DNA of 9,154 bases from Bacillota bacterium (lineage in GTDB: Bacteria > Bacillota > Sulfobacillia > RBS10-35 > JAJYVN01). The stretch is taken from the NCBI GenBank assembly GCA_021791995.1, contig JAJYVN010000110.1:1-9154 (forward strand), read 5' to 3'. Positions 1 to 7,700 of this stretch are shown here, piece by piece (the stretch's first letter is position 1; every line of letters begins with the position of its first letter). The notes beneath the pieces are model-generated. The model saw nothing but the letters and a program-made list of their open reading frames with translations, was not told where the DNA came from and did no database searches. A program made the translations under genes and the position numbers.

Positions 1-297
1 CAGGCGGAACGCGACATTCGCATGGTGAAGGTGAAGATCTCCGGCACGTTCCGCAGCGCGGACGCCGCTACCGACTTCTGCCGCATCCGTGGGTACATCT
101 CCACCGTCAAGAAGCACGGCCTGCCGGTCCTGGACTGCCTGCGCCAAGCCTTGGAAGGCCGGCCCTTCCTGCCCCCGCTCCATCCGCTGACCAACCCAGC
201 GACCCCGCGTCGGCATCCCACCACGACCGAGTTGGGCTTGCCCCGCTCGCTGCCTCGCCCTGATCCGATCATCCCGCCGGGTACTCACACCCGTTGA
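1..297 (+). CDS. IS66-family transposase, C-terminal end (5' truncated by window edge)
   Basis: The reading frame is open from base 1 and ends at TGA 295-297. The visible start reads QAERDIRMVKVKISGTFRS, followed by FCRIRGYIST and LRQALEGRPFLP. This is the end of the IS66 DDE domain and the short C-terminal element typical of that family. By family knowledge, the Glu in the AERD motif (third visible residue) is the last acidic residue of the catalytic DDE triad. IS66 transposases usually stop soon after the EGRPFLP segment. This one continues for about 40 proline- and arginine-rich residues with no family resemblance that I can see, so the true stop may have been lost and the end may be read-through into flanking DNA. 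The rest of the element lies upstream of the window. The right inverted repeat was not recognised. Family call is secure; whether the copy is intact cannot be judged. Confidence 0.9.
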   Translation, partial: QAERDIRMVKVKISGTFRSADAATDFCRIRGYISTVKKHGLPVLDCLRQALEGRPFLPPLHPLTNPATPRRHPTTTELGLPRSLPRPDPIIPPGTHTR

Positions 298-610
298 ACG
301 GACCGGCCCCCTCCACTCCGCTGACCTGCGGATTGACACTGCGCCTGACCCCAATTGCCGTCGCTCCTTGGTTCCCTTTTACCGGGGCCTGAGTAGCTAC
401 GACGCGAGCAACTCTGGGATCACGATCGACGACAGTGGTGAAACCCGAGACTGCCCCGTGCAGACGCGATACCGAACTCCCGCAGTGACTCGGAGTCTGG
501 CCGAAATCGGATCGTGCTAATGGGCAAAGGCAGATAAGCGCCGACCATGGAGCACCGGGGGAGACGGGCGCGGGTAGAAGAACCGATGGAGGCAGGGGAA
601 AGACGACGTC

Positions 611-623
611 GATGCTAAGCATC
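611..623. repeat. Short perfect inverted repeat
   Basis: GATGCT and AGCATC flank a single central A. The repeat is too short for a terminator and has no T-run after it. It could be a protein-binding site or chance; its function is unknown. Confidence 0.3.
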
Positions 624-694
624 AAACCGTGGGAACACCCACCGCTCCGGCTGGCCCGCCGATACGGCAGGCGGTTTCTGTGGTGCGCACAGGT

Positions 695-708
695 GACTAA
701 ATAGCAAC
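695..708 (+). repeat. Candidate left terminal inverted repeat of the ISAzo13-like element
   Basis: GACTAAATAGCAAC resembles the reverse complement of the sequence just past the transposase stop, GAGTAAATTAAC (3240-3251), with one mismatch and a small gap. ISAzo13-family ends are AT-rich, as I remember the family, so the position is plausible. The match is short and imperfect, and I see no clear target duplication. If correct, the element would span about 695-3251 and enclose three genes. Confidence 0.25.
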
Positions 709-742
709 GCTCAGGACCGTACGTGCACCACACACAGGCACA

Positions 743-1002
743 GTGGAGCACGACGAGAAAGTTTTTCGGTTTCTGCTCCCACCGGATGAGGAACCGGTCG
801 AAGCGGTTCCTCCAGGACTCCGTGCACTGCGCACCCCCGCAGCGCGCACGATATCCCGGAGCTCGCTCTTGGCATGCCCGTCTTCGCCACGAGCGTGGAT
901 GTCGGAGCTTCAGCCGAAGGCCTGTATCTGCTCTGGTGCCGCAGCGTAGTCGTCGCCGACGATGCATTGGCCGGATTGGAAAAGGTAAGGCGCCGGAACT
1001 GA
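743..1002 (+). pseudogene. Small unknown ORF upstream of the DruA-like gene, apparently frameshifted
   Basis: The first part (GTG at 743, frame 2) reads EKVFRFLLPPDEEPVEAVPP then GLRALRTPA and looks like a real protein. The same frame then turns into low-quality sequence. A neighbouring frame one base back, from about 838, reads AHDIPELALGMPVFATSVDV, continues through EGLYLLWCRSVVVADDALAG and stops at TGA 1000-1002. Joining the two with a single -1 change near the C run at 834-838 gives about 86 residues. The second half is acidic and hydrophobic, unlike the arginine-rich shadow frames, which supports real coding. No clear ribosome binding site precedes GTG 743. I do not recognise the family. 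Its position directly ahead of the DruA-like and transposase genes suggests it travels with them. Alternatively, only the 42-codon ORF from ATG 874 is real. Confidence 0.4.
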
Positions 1003-1092
1003 TCAATCGATAGGGGATTGACAAACGGAGGTTGATGATGCCCCGTATGTTCGGGGCGATGGGCCTTGACCGGACGTTGGGAGCCACCGTTT

Positions 1093-2000
1093 ATGGTCGG
1101 GGACCGTCTGTTTACGGCAGCGGATCTCGATCTGATCCGCTGGACGACCGGGCGGTTCGGGACTCTGAGCCGATGGGAACTCGCGCAGACCATCTGCGAG
1201 AACTTGGAGTGGGAGGCGCCGAACGGCCAGCTGCGGGCGCATTCATGCCTGTCGTTGCTAGAGCAATTGGCGGCGGCCGGCATGGTGCAGTGCCGACCAA
1301 GCGGGAGAAACCGCCGCGACGGCCGGCAAGGCTGAGGGGCAATTCTCTTGGGTCGATGGAGATCGTGGGGGCGCTGGCAGAGGTACGACCGATCACGGTG
1401 GAGCCGGTGGCCGCGGAGGAGCAGGCCTTCTGGGACGCCACGGTGGCCGCCCAGCATGCTCTGGGGTTTCAGCGTGCGTTCGGGGCACATCAGCGGTATG
1501 GGATCTACGGCGAGGTCAACGGCAGACGAGAAATCCTGGGCGCGCTACTCTTTGCGGCACCGGGGCGCAACGTGGCCGTGCGCGACGCGTGGCTGGGTTG
1601 GAGCGCGGAGCAGCAGCAGCAACGGTTTCGGCAACGAATCGTCGCCAACAGTAGGTTTCTGATCCGCAGTGACGTGCGTGTGCCGCATTTGGCGAGCCAT
1701 GCCCTGGCACTGGCCCTGCACCGGTTGCCCGGTGACTGGCTGGCGCGCTTTGGCTATGAACCGGTGGTGGTGGAGACCTTCGTCGCGCCGCCATGGCGGG
1801 ACACCTGCTACCGGACAGCGAACTGCACACTCCTGGGGCAGACGGCGGGGACGGGACGGCAGGACCGGCAATACGAGCGCACAGGGACCCCCAAGCAAGT
1901 TTTGATGTATCCGTTGCGGTCCGATTTTCGCCAAGCCCTCGTGGCGGAGACGGTGACGGGCACCGACGACAGCGTTACGGCAGCGGAAGGAGGCGCAGAC
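1093..2000 (+). pseudogene. DUF4338 / DruA-like protein, frameshifted, upstream of the ISAzo13 transposase
   Basis: Two adjacent frames together make one DUF4338 (DruA-like) protein of about 300 residues. The first frame, from ATG 1093 (GGGAG at 1079-1083, 9-base spacing; TTG 1066 is an alternative), reads LFTAADLDLIRWTTG then SLLEQLAAAGMVQ and stops at TGA 1333. The family continues in the frame one base back from about 1291, with PTKREKPPRRP, AVRDAWLGWS, NSRFLIRSDVRVPHLASHAL, GYEPVVVETFV and GQTAGTGRQDRQ. A single missing base near 1290 explains both. There is no stop between the family-like end (LRSDFRQALVAE) and the transposase start at 2001, which lies in the same frame. DUF4338 proteins are widespread beside transposases, and the name DruA comes from the Druantia phage-defence system. 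None of the other Druantia genes is present, so I read this as a mobile-element accessory gene. Its biochemical role is unknown. Family call is good; expression as an intact protein is doubtful. Confidence 0.75.
1987..1993 (+). promoter_or_regulatory. Strong Shine-Dalgarno for the ISAzo13 transposase
   Basis: AAGGAGG lies 7 bases before ATG 2001. It fixes the transposase start, even though the upstream DruA-like frame is open straight through this point. The transposase is therefore probably translated independently rather than only as a fusion. Confidence 0.8.
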
Positions 2001-3244
2001 ATGCTCACTGCGGACCAGATGCTGAACGAGAAGACCGCTGCACGCATCAAAGACCGGTTCGAGGCCCTAGCCCCCTTCCTGAACGAGAAGCAACGCCGCC
2101 TGTTGGCCGGTGCGGAGGCCAAGGCCTACGGTACCGGCGGCGTCGAGCGTGTGGCTGCGCTGGTCGATATGGCCGAGAACACGGTGCGCCGAGGACTGCA
2201 CGAGTTGGAGAACCAGGACGCACTTGAACCCGATCGAGTTCGGCGGCCCGGGGGCGGCCGCAAACCAACGATCGAGACCGATCCCACCCTGCTGTCAGAC
2301 CTGGAGTCCCTGGTGGCACCGGAGGCACGTGGGGATCCCTGCTCACCCCTACGCTGGACGTGCAAGAGCATCCGCAAGTTGGCTGCCGAACTCAACCGCA
2401 AGGGCCACCACGTCAGTCACTGCTTGGTCGGGGACCTCCTTGGTCAACTCGGCTACTCATTGCAGTCCAACCGCAAGCGGCTGGACTGCAAGCAACACCC
2501 CGATCGCGACGTGCAGTTCCGCCACATCAACGCAACCGCCCAGGACTACCAGGATCGTGGTCAGCCGGTGATTTCCGTCGACACAAAGAAAAAGGAACTC
2601 GTCGGCAACTTCAAAACGGCGGTAAGCAGTGGTGCCCCCAGGGCGAACCGGAAGCCGTGGAGGCGCACGATTTCCCAACCGAAGCCGGCAAGGTCTCCCC
2701 GTACGGGGTCTATGATCCGGTCCGCAACGAGGCCTTTGTCAACGTCGGGACCGACCATGACACTGCGGGCTTTGCCGTGAACAGCATCGCTGCCTGGTGG
2801 TACGCCATGGGCCAGCCGGCCTACCCCGATGCCACGGAGTTGCTGATTACTGCCGACGGCGGCGGAAGCAACAATCCCCGGATGCGCCTATGGCGTCTCC
2901 CATTGCAGCACCTGGCCGACGACACTGGCCTGATCATCAAAGTCTGCCACTTTCCTCCCGGAACCAGCAAATGGCATACAATCGAGCATCGGCTCTTCTC
3001 CCACATCACCATGAACACGCGGGGTCGGCCGCTTACCTCCCACGAAGGCATCGTCAACTTGATCGCCAACACTACGACGACAAAGGGACTCAAGGTCTGC
3101 TCCCAACTCGACACCACGGAATATCCAATAGGGGTGGCTGTCTCCGACGACGAGCTCAAGCAGGTGCAGGTCGAACGCGACGAGTTCCACCCCGAATGGA
3201 ACTACCGCATCCGCCCGCGGGCCTCAGCATCAAGTTCAAGTTAA
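2001..3244 (+). pseudogene. ISAzo13-family DDE transposase, interrupted by a -1 frame change
   Basis: Start ATG 2001 has a strong Shine-Dalgarno. A helix-turn-helix-like region (AKAYGTGGVERVAALVDMA, residues about 40-58) is followed by a Gly/Arg linker (RRPGGGRKPTIE) and the DDE domain typical of ISAzo13. The first Asp is in ISVDTKKKELVGNF (codon 2580-2582), the second in ITADGGGSN (codon 2855-2857) and the Glu in KWHTIEHRLFSH (codon 2984-2986). The opening frame loses the family sequence right after GNFK and would stop at 2778-2780. The frame one base back continues with NGGKQW from AAC 2615 and ends at TAA 3242-3244. The switch falls on an AAAA run (2613-2616); five A would restore one frame of about 414 residues, a normal size for the family. 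All three catalytic residues survive, so this is a recent lesion, a sequencing deletion or, less likely, programmed slippage. The stop codon lies inside the candidate right inverted repeat. Confidence 0.88.
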
Positions 3245-3251
3245 TTTACTC
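3240..3251 (+). repeat. Candidate right terminal inverted repeat of the ISAzo13-like element
   Basis: GTTAATTTACTC overlaps the transposase stop and is a plausible AT-rich ISAzo13 right end, since the element must end before the acpS stop 18 bases away. Its partner at 695-708 is imperfect, so this end is better supported by context than by pairing. Confidence 0.4.
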
Positions 3252-3268
3252 CCACACCTAATATAGCT

Positions 3269-3652
3269 TTAGAGACCTTCGCGCTCAGCGATAACGGTCG
3301 CCATGGCGAAGCCACCAGCATGCGAGATGCTCACATGCCAGCGACCAACCCCCATTCGCCAGGCGGTCGCCGCTGCAGTACCATGGAGTTCCAATGTGGG
3401 CTGCCCCAAATCACTATGGACAACTTCGATGTCGCGGAAGGCACCTCCGCGCATCCCTGTTCCCAACGCCTTGAGGGTCGCCTCCTTGGCGGCGAAGAGC
3501 CCTGCCAGCCGGTCCCAGATGAGGCCCTCGGACCCCGAGGCATATTGCACCTCGGCGGCAGTGAAGAGGCGCTCGACAAGCCGCGGTGTGCGTTGACAGG
3601 CCGCATTCAGCCGCTCCACCGGCACCAGGTCACAGCCCGTGCCGACGATCAA
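3269..3652 (-). CDS. acpS: Holo-[acyl-carrier-protein] synthase
   Basis: This enzyme transfers the 4'-phosphopantetheine arm of coenzyme A to a serine of apo-acyl carrier protein, activating it for fatty-acid synthesis in the cytoplasm. The 127-residue length is normal for AcpS. The N-terminus MIVGTGCDLVPVERL carries the metal-binding Asp (residue 8). AAKEATLKALGTG carries the second acidic ligand (Glu57), and HVSISHAGGFAMATVIAE is the conserved C-terminal segment. The start is TTG, chosen because the family begins exactly at this Met-Ile-Val-Gly position. TTGA overlaps the TGA stop of the SWIM gene by four bases, and GGAGGAGA lies just upstream, so translation is probably coupled to that gene. 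Transcription converges with the ISAzo13-like element, which ends about 18 bases from the acpS stop. The gene looks intact. Confidence 0.95.
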   Translation of the reverse strand: MIVGTGCDLVPVERLNAACQRTPRLVERLFTAAEVQYASGSEGLIWDRLAGLFAAKEATLKALGTGMRGGAFRDIEVVHSDLGQPTLELHGTAAATAWRMGVGRWHVSISHAGGFAMATVIAEREGL

Positions 3653-4470
3653 TCTCCTCCCTCCGCCGAACGGACCACCACTGCGGAAGGATCGAGTGCA
3701 TCCCCCTGCGCGTCATCCCATGCGACCACCTTCGGACGCACGCGCTCCAGCGCCCGCCGGGGGAACACGTCGCGGTTCAGGGATTCGCGCACAACCGTCA
3801 AGATTGCCTCCATGGCTGCCTGAATCTCCGCGCCACTGTTCTTCCACTCCGCTGGAGCGGTCACGCGCCGTGGAAGATCGGCCGTGGGTAAATCGTCGCG
3901 CGCCACCGTTTTTTCGGTGGCAACGTACCTGCCGAGCCAAACGTCTTGTGCAGAGCCGATGATCAGCTCCGTGCCCGCTGTGGCCGCATGGTCCTGTTTC
4001 CGCCAATACAGGTTTAGAATGTTACTCGGGTGTTTGAAGGTATCTGACCAAAAGGCATAAGCCACGCCAACCGCGTGCGTGCATGGCTGCGCACGTTCCG
4101 AGCAGGAGCAAGTGAACTGGGCATCTCCCGTAAACAATGCACTCCGCCCTGCATCCGGGTCGCGCTCAATCTCCTGCCGGACCCACCGTTGGTCCAACGT
4201 AGCATCCTTGAGCGCCTCGCGCGTGAGCGCCAGGCGCTCCAATAGGGGACCCCACACCGCAGGGGCAACGACCGGGCCAACCTCGATGATCACCTGGTGG
4301 CCCATGTGTGCCGCCTCATTCACCGTAGCGGTGATACGCCCCTCATCAATGCGCAGATCCCTGATCAGATTCCCTTGCCAATAGGAACGTCCGGTAACAA
4401 GCCTGGACTGAGGCGTATCCCCCAACACCGCAAAGAGCCACCACGTCGACCAATCGCCCCCGGTACTCAT
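3649..4470 (-). CDS. SWIM zinc-finger protein, partner of the adjacent SNF2 helicase
   Basis: This 273-residue protein has the SWIM zinc-finger signature CxC-x6-CxH at residues 121-132 (CSCSERAQPCTH), which binds one zinc and is thought to contact DNA or protein partners. The N-terminal part (STWW, then RSYWQGNLIRDLRIDEGRIT) is the conserved region that precedes SWIM domains in bacterial proteins of this type. The rest has no catalytic motif that I can see. ATG 4470 is the first good start. The ribosome binding site is weak (GTGTGGA directly upstream), and the frame stays open further upstream without an obvious better start. The gene follows the SNF2 helicase on the same strand after about 284 bases and overlaps acpS by four bases. 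SWIM proteins recur beside SNF2 helicases in bacteria, and joint action in nucleic-acid remodelling or repair is inferred. Confidence 0.88.
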   Translation of the reverse strand: MSTGGDWSTWWLFAVLGDTPQSRLVTGRSYWQGNLIRDLRIDEGRITATVNEAAHMGHQVIIEVGPVVAPAVWGPLLERLALTREALKDATLDQRWVRQEIERDPDAGRSALFTGDAQFTCSCSERAQPCTHAVGVAYAFWSDTFKHPSNILNLYWRKQDHAATAGTELIIGSAQDVWLGRYVATEKTVARDDLPTADLPRRVTAPAEWKNSGAEIQAAMEAILTVVRESLNRDVFPRRALERVRPKVVAWDDAQGDALDPSAVVVRSAEGGD

Positions 4471-4754
4471 TCCACACGCCGCGAGCAGACCGCCGCCTTC
4501 AGGCGTCGGGGGAATCGCGACTCCCTCCCCTGTGGTCGAGCGGTGATCGCGCGTTGACCGCTCGAGAATTGAACGGAGCGGGTTGCGCCGAAGCAGCCGT
4601 CGGCGCGTAAAAGGTTCACGGAACCCACGGGAAACATGCGCTCCCCAACGACGTCAGCGTACTGGAACCGGACACGCGCCGCCCCTTTCGAGCCTCGCGG
4701 TACGCGGGACGGGCCGACCGCCGTTGCTTCGGCAGCGAAACCCTCACGATGCTT
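4471..4754. other. Gap between helicase and SWIM genes, no gene
   Basis: This is 284 bases with no convincing ORF. The plus-strand frames here are serine- and arginine-rich shadows. The gap is long for a tightly linked operon, so the SWIM and acpS genes may have their own promoter; I found no clear -35/-10 pair on the minus strand. One hairpin is present at 4585-4606. Confidence 0.5.
4585..4606. other. GC-rich hairpin between helicase and SWIM genes
   Basis: GCGCCGA and TCGGCGC form a perfect 7-bp stem around an 8-base loop. No T-run follows on the minus strand, so it is not a classical terminator. It could pause transcription, stabilise the RNA, or be chance in GC-rich DNA. Confidence 0.4.
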
Positions 4755-7700
4755 TCACCGCTGGCGCGCGATCGCTCCGCCGGTCTCAATACCCAGGGCC
4801 GTTCGCCGCAGAGTCAGGATCTCTCGCAAGGCGCGGTCGTCAAGCTCTGTCAACCAGGCTTCCCCAGAGCCAAAGAAACCGTCCGCCAGCGCCTCCTTAG
4901 AGCGGATGAGCTCATCGATCCGCTCCTCCAGAGTCCCCGCGCAGACGAACTTGTGCACCTGGACCGTGTGGATCTGGCCGATCCGATGCGCTCGATCCGT
5001 CGCTTGGCGCTCAACCGCAGGATTCCACCAACGGTCGAAATGAAAGACATGATGCGCGCCGGTGAGGTTCAGGCCAGCCCCCCCCGCCTTGAGCGAGAGC
5101 ACAAACACCGCCGGACCGGCACTCTCCTGGAAACGGCGTACGATCTCTGGGCGCTCGTAGGAGGGGGTGGATCCATCCAAATGGAAGATCGGGCACTGTG
5201 CGAACCTCTGTGTGAGGTGGGATACCAGACGCCGACCAAAGGTGGCAAACTGGGTGAAGATGAGTGACCTGCCGCCTTCCGCCACCACTTCCTCCAACAA
5301 CTCCTCCAATCGGTTCAGCTTCCCCGACCGCCCCGCGAGGGGTCGATCATCCCCGGTGAAGTGGGCTGGATGGTTGCACACCTGCTTAAGCCGTAGAAGC
5401 GCGAGCAGCACCGCCGCGCGACGTGCCATTCCGTCCGCGTCCTCAATTCGTTCCATGAGGTTGCGCGCCACCGCCTCATACAGGGCTGCCTGCTCGCGGG
5501 TCAGCACGCAGTGCTCGACCGTCTCGATCTTGGGCGGCAATTCATCCGCGATGCCCGGATCACTCTTGGCCCGCCGCAGCACGAGTGGGCCGACCAGCCG
5601 CTTCAATGTCTGTTCCGCCATCGGGTCGTGGTCCCGTTCGATCCGCGACGCGAGCTTCGCCCGAAAGGCATCGGCCGAATGCAAATAGCCAGGCTGGCAG
5701 AAGGCAAAGATGGACCATAGGTCGCCGAGCGAGTTCTCAATCGGCGTTCCCGTGAGCGCCAACCGCCAATGGGAGTGCAGCCGTCGAGCAGCCTGCGCCT
5801 GCTTCGCGGCGGAGTTCTTCACGTTCTGCGCCTCATCCAGAATCACTCCGTCCCACTGGATGTCCTCGAGAGTTTCAATGTCTCGGTGCAGGATGGCGTA
5901 GCTGGTGACAACCACATCCACAGTCGCCGTCCGCTCGGCAACGTCCGCTCCCCGTGCACGTGATGCTCCCTGATGCACCAGCACCCTGAGGTGGGGAGTG
6001 AAGTGCGCCGTTTCGGCCGCCCAGTTGGAGACGACCGACGTGGGCGCGACCACTAAGGAGGGCTGGACCGTTCCTTCCTGACGACGTCGTGCCAGAGCAG
6101 CCAACACCTGGACGGTCTTGCCCAGCCCCATGTCATCCGCGAGGATTCCACCCAATCCAAGGCTCGCCCGCGCAGCGATCCAGCCAAGCCCCCTGCGTTG
6201 GTACGGGCGCAGTTGGCCCTGGAAGCCGTCGGGTTGCTCCGCCTCCTCATGTGCCGACGCGGCCAGCCGCTGTAAGGCATTCTGCAGCATTCTGTCCAGC
6301 GCAACGGAGGTGGTGGCCTCATCCTCTCCGGCCTCCGCCTCCACAGCCATCAACAGGGCGGAACCGAGCCCAGTCTCACCCTTGCCCCCGTGGTCCTCCC
6401 AGCGAGCACGGAGCGCGTTTACATCCCTGCGTTCCAGAGCCACCCAGCCGCGCCGCAGCTTGACAAGTGGCAAACGCTGCGCCACCAGGCGCTCAAACTC
6501 GTCCACACTGAGCCTCTCATCACCGATTGCGACCTCCCACTCAAAGCGGACCAGTGTCTCCGCGTCGAACAGTCCCGGACCATCGGTATGCATCCGCAGG
6601 CTCGGGCGAATGGGTGGACGCCAGTGCTTGGGCACCAAGAGCTCCACACCCGAGACCTGCAACTTTTTTGCATGGGTGTTCACTAGATCCCACACGTCAT
6701 CAACGGTGACCGAGAGCGTTCGGGAGCGTTGGCGCAAGGCCGTGGCCAACGCGGGCGCCACATCGCTCACCGCAGCGATCGTCCCTTCGAGGTTAACCCT
6801 CGCGCTCTGGAAGCTTCCATCCGGACGAGCATCCCCCTCTGCCCAAACCTCATCCGCCGGAACCAGAACCCCTGGTTCTTCCGGCAGCTCAAGGTAGATG
6901 GAAAGGGTCCACTCCTGGTCGTCCTCCGATGGTTCGTTGATTTGCACCACCACGCGTGCGGGACCTGTCAAGCGCGCGGGATCCATCAACCACGCACGCA
7001 CCCGATCCCAATTCCACCGACGTGTTGATGGTGGTAGCGGATGCCTGTCCCGTTGGACCAGACGCGCGAGCCAGGTCTCACTCGCACTCGCTCTCCATGT
7101 CTCCCTGCGAAGCTCGGCCACGGCAGACGCTCGCCCGATACTGGTCCGCACCAAGGCATCGCCGAAGAACAGGAGGAAAGTTTCCACCAACTCCTCTATG
7201 GAGAGACGTCCACCATGGCCAACGGAAGGCATGGCCCGGCAGAGGGCTCCCATCGCCTCGCGCTCACTCCGGGCCGGAACCGCCCGCCAACCAGGGGAAG
7301 TCTGGCCCTTCTCATAAAGGAGGGTCGGAACAAAGGAGCCACGCCTCACCATTCCGCGGACGATCGCGGCAAGCCGCCACCAGTAAAGCCATTCGGTACC
7401 CAGCCGATGATCGTCGCCTGACCGCGAAGCAAACGGAGCAAACCAGAGAACGCAATCCAAGATTGGATGTGCGACCCCATGAATCTCCCAGGACTGCATT
7501 GGTCCCGTCCATGTGGGGACAGTGCCCAATCCAGGGGAGGGAAGAGGCCTGCCATTAACCGTGGGCAGATCCAACTCGGTATACATACTGACAAACGCCG
7601 CGAGTGGCAGCCTGCGTTGGCGATACACTGAACGCATGTCAGCGCGTGCTAGTCGGGCAGCGAGATCTCCGGGGGACACGCACCCAGGATGGGCCCCCTG

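Larger units (their letters stand above)
298..742. other. Intergenic stretch with no assignable gene
   Basis: No frame on either strand gives a protein I recognise across these 445 bases. The long minus-strand open frames here are arginine- and proline-rich, as expected of shadow frames in GC-rich DNA. A 30-codon plus-strand ORF at 612-704 (starting MLSIKPWEHPPLRL) looks somewhat protein-like but matches nothing I know. Several short inverted repeats are present: GATGCT/AGCATC at 611-623, GTGGG/CCCAC just after it, and CCGCC/GGCGG near 658-674. The IS66 right end and the left end of the next element must lie somewhere in here, but neither is clear. A degraded structured RNA or intron remnant is possible but unproven. 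Confidence 0.4.

Noticed and set aside
708..750. Group II intron domain V, suggested by CCGTACGTGCACC
   Set aside because: Only one side of the helix is visible. The matching complementary strand and GAAA-type loop are absent in either orientation.
269..1490. Two long minus-strand ORFs (269-1087 and 711-1490)
   Set aside because: They are arginine-, proline- and serine-rich antisense frames with no family resemblance, and they overlap better-supported plus-strand coding segments.
1066..2000. Druantia anti-phage defence system
   Set aside because: Only a DruA-like gene is present. There is no DruE-type helicase or other Druantia gene beside it, the neighbour is a transposase, and the SNF2 helicase at 4755-7775 is on the other strand beyond acpS and belongs to a different family context.
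2588..2594. Near-canonical slippery heptamer G AAA AAG for programmed -1 frameshifting in the transposase
   Set aside because: A shift here would replace the conserved ELVGNFK with GTRRQLQ. The family sequence stays in the first frame until AAAA 2613-2616, so the break is downstream of this site.
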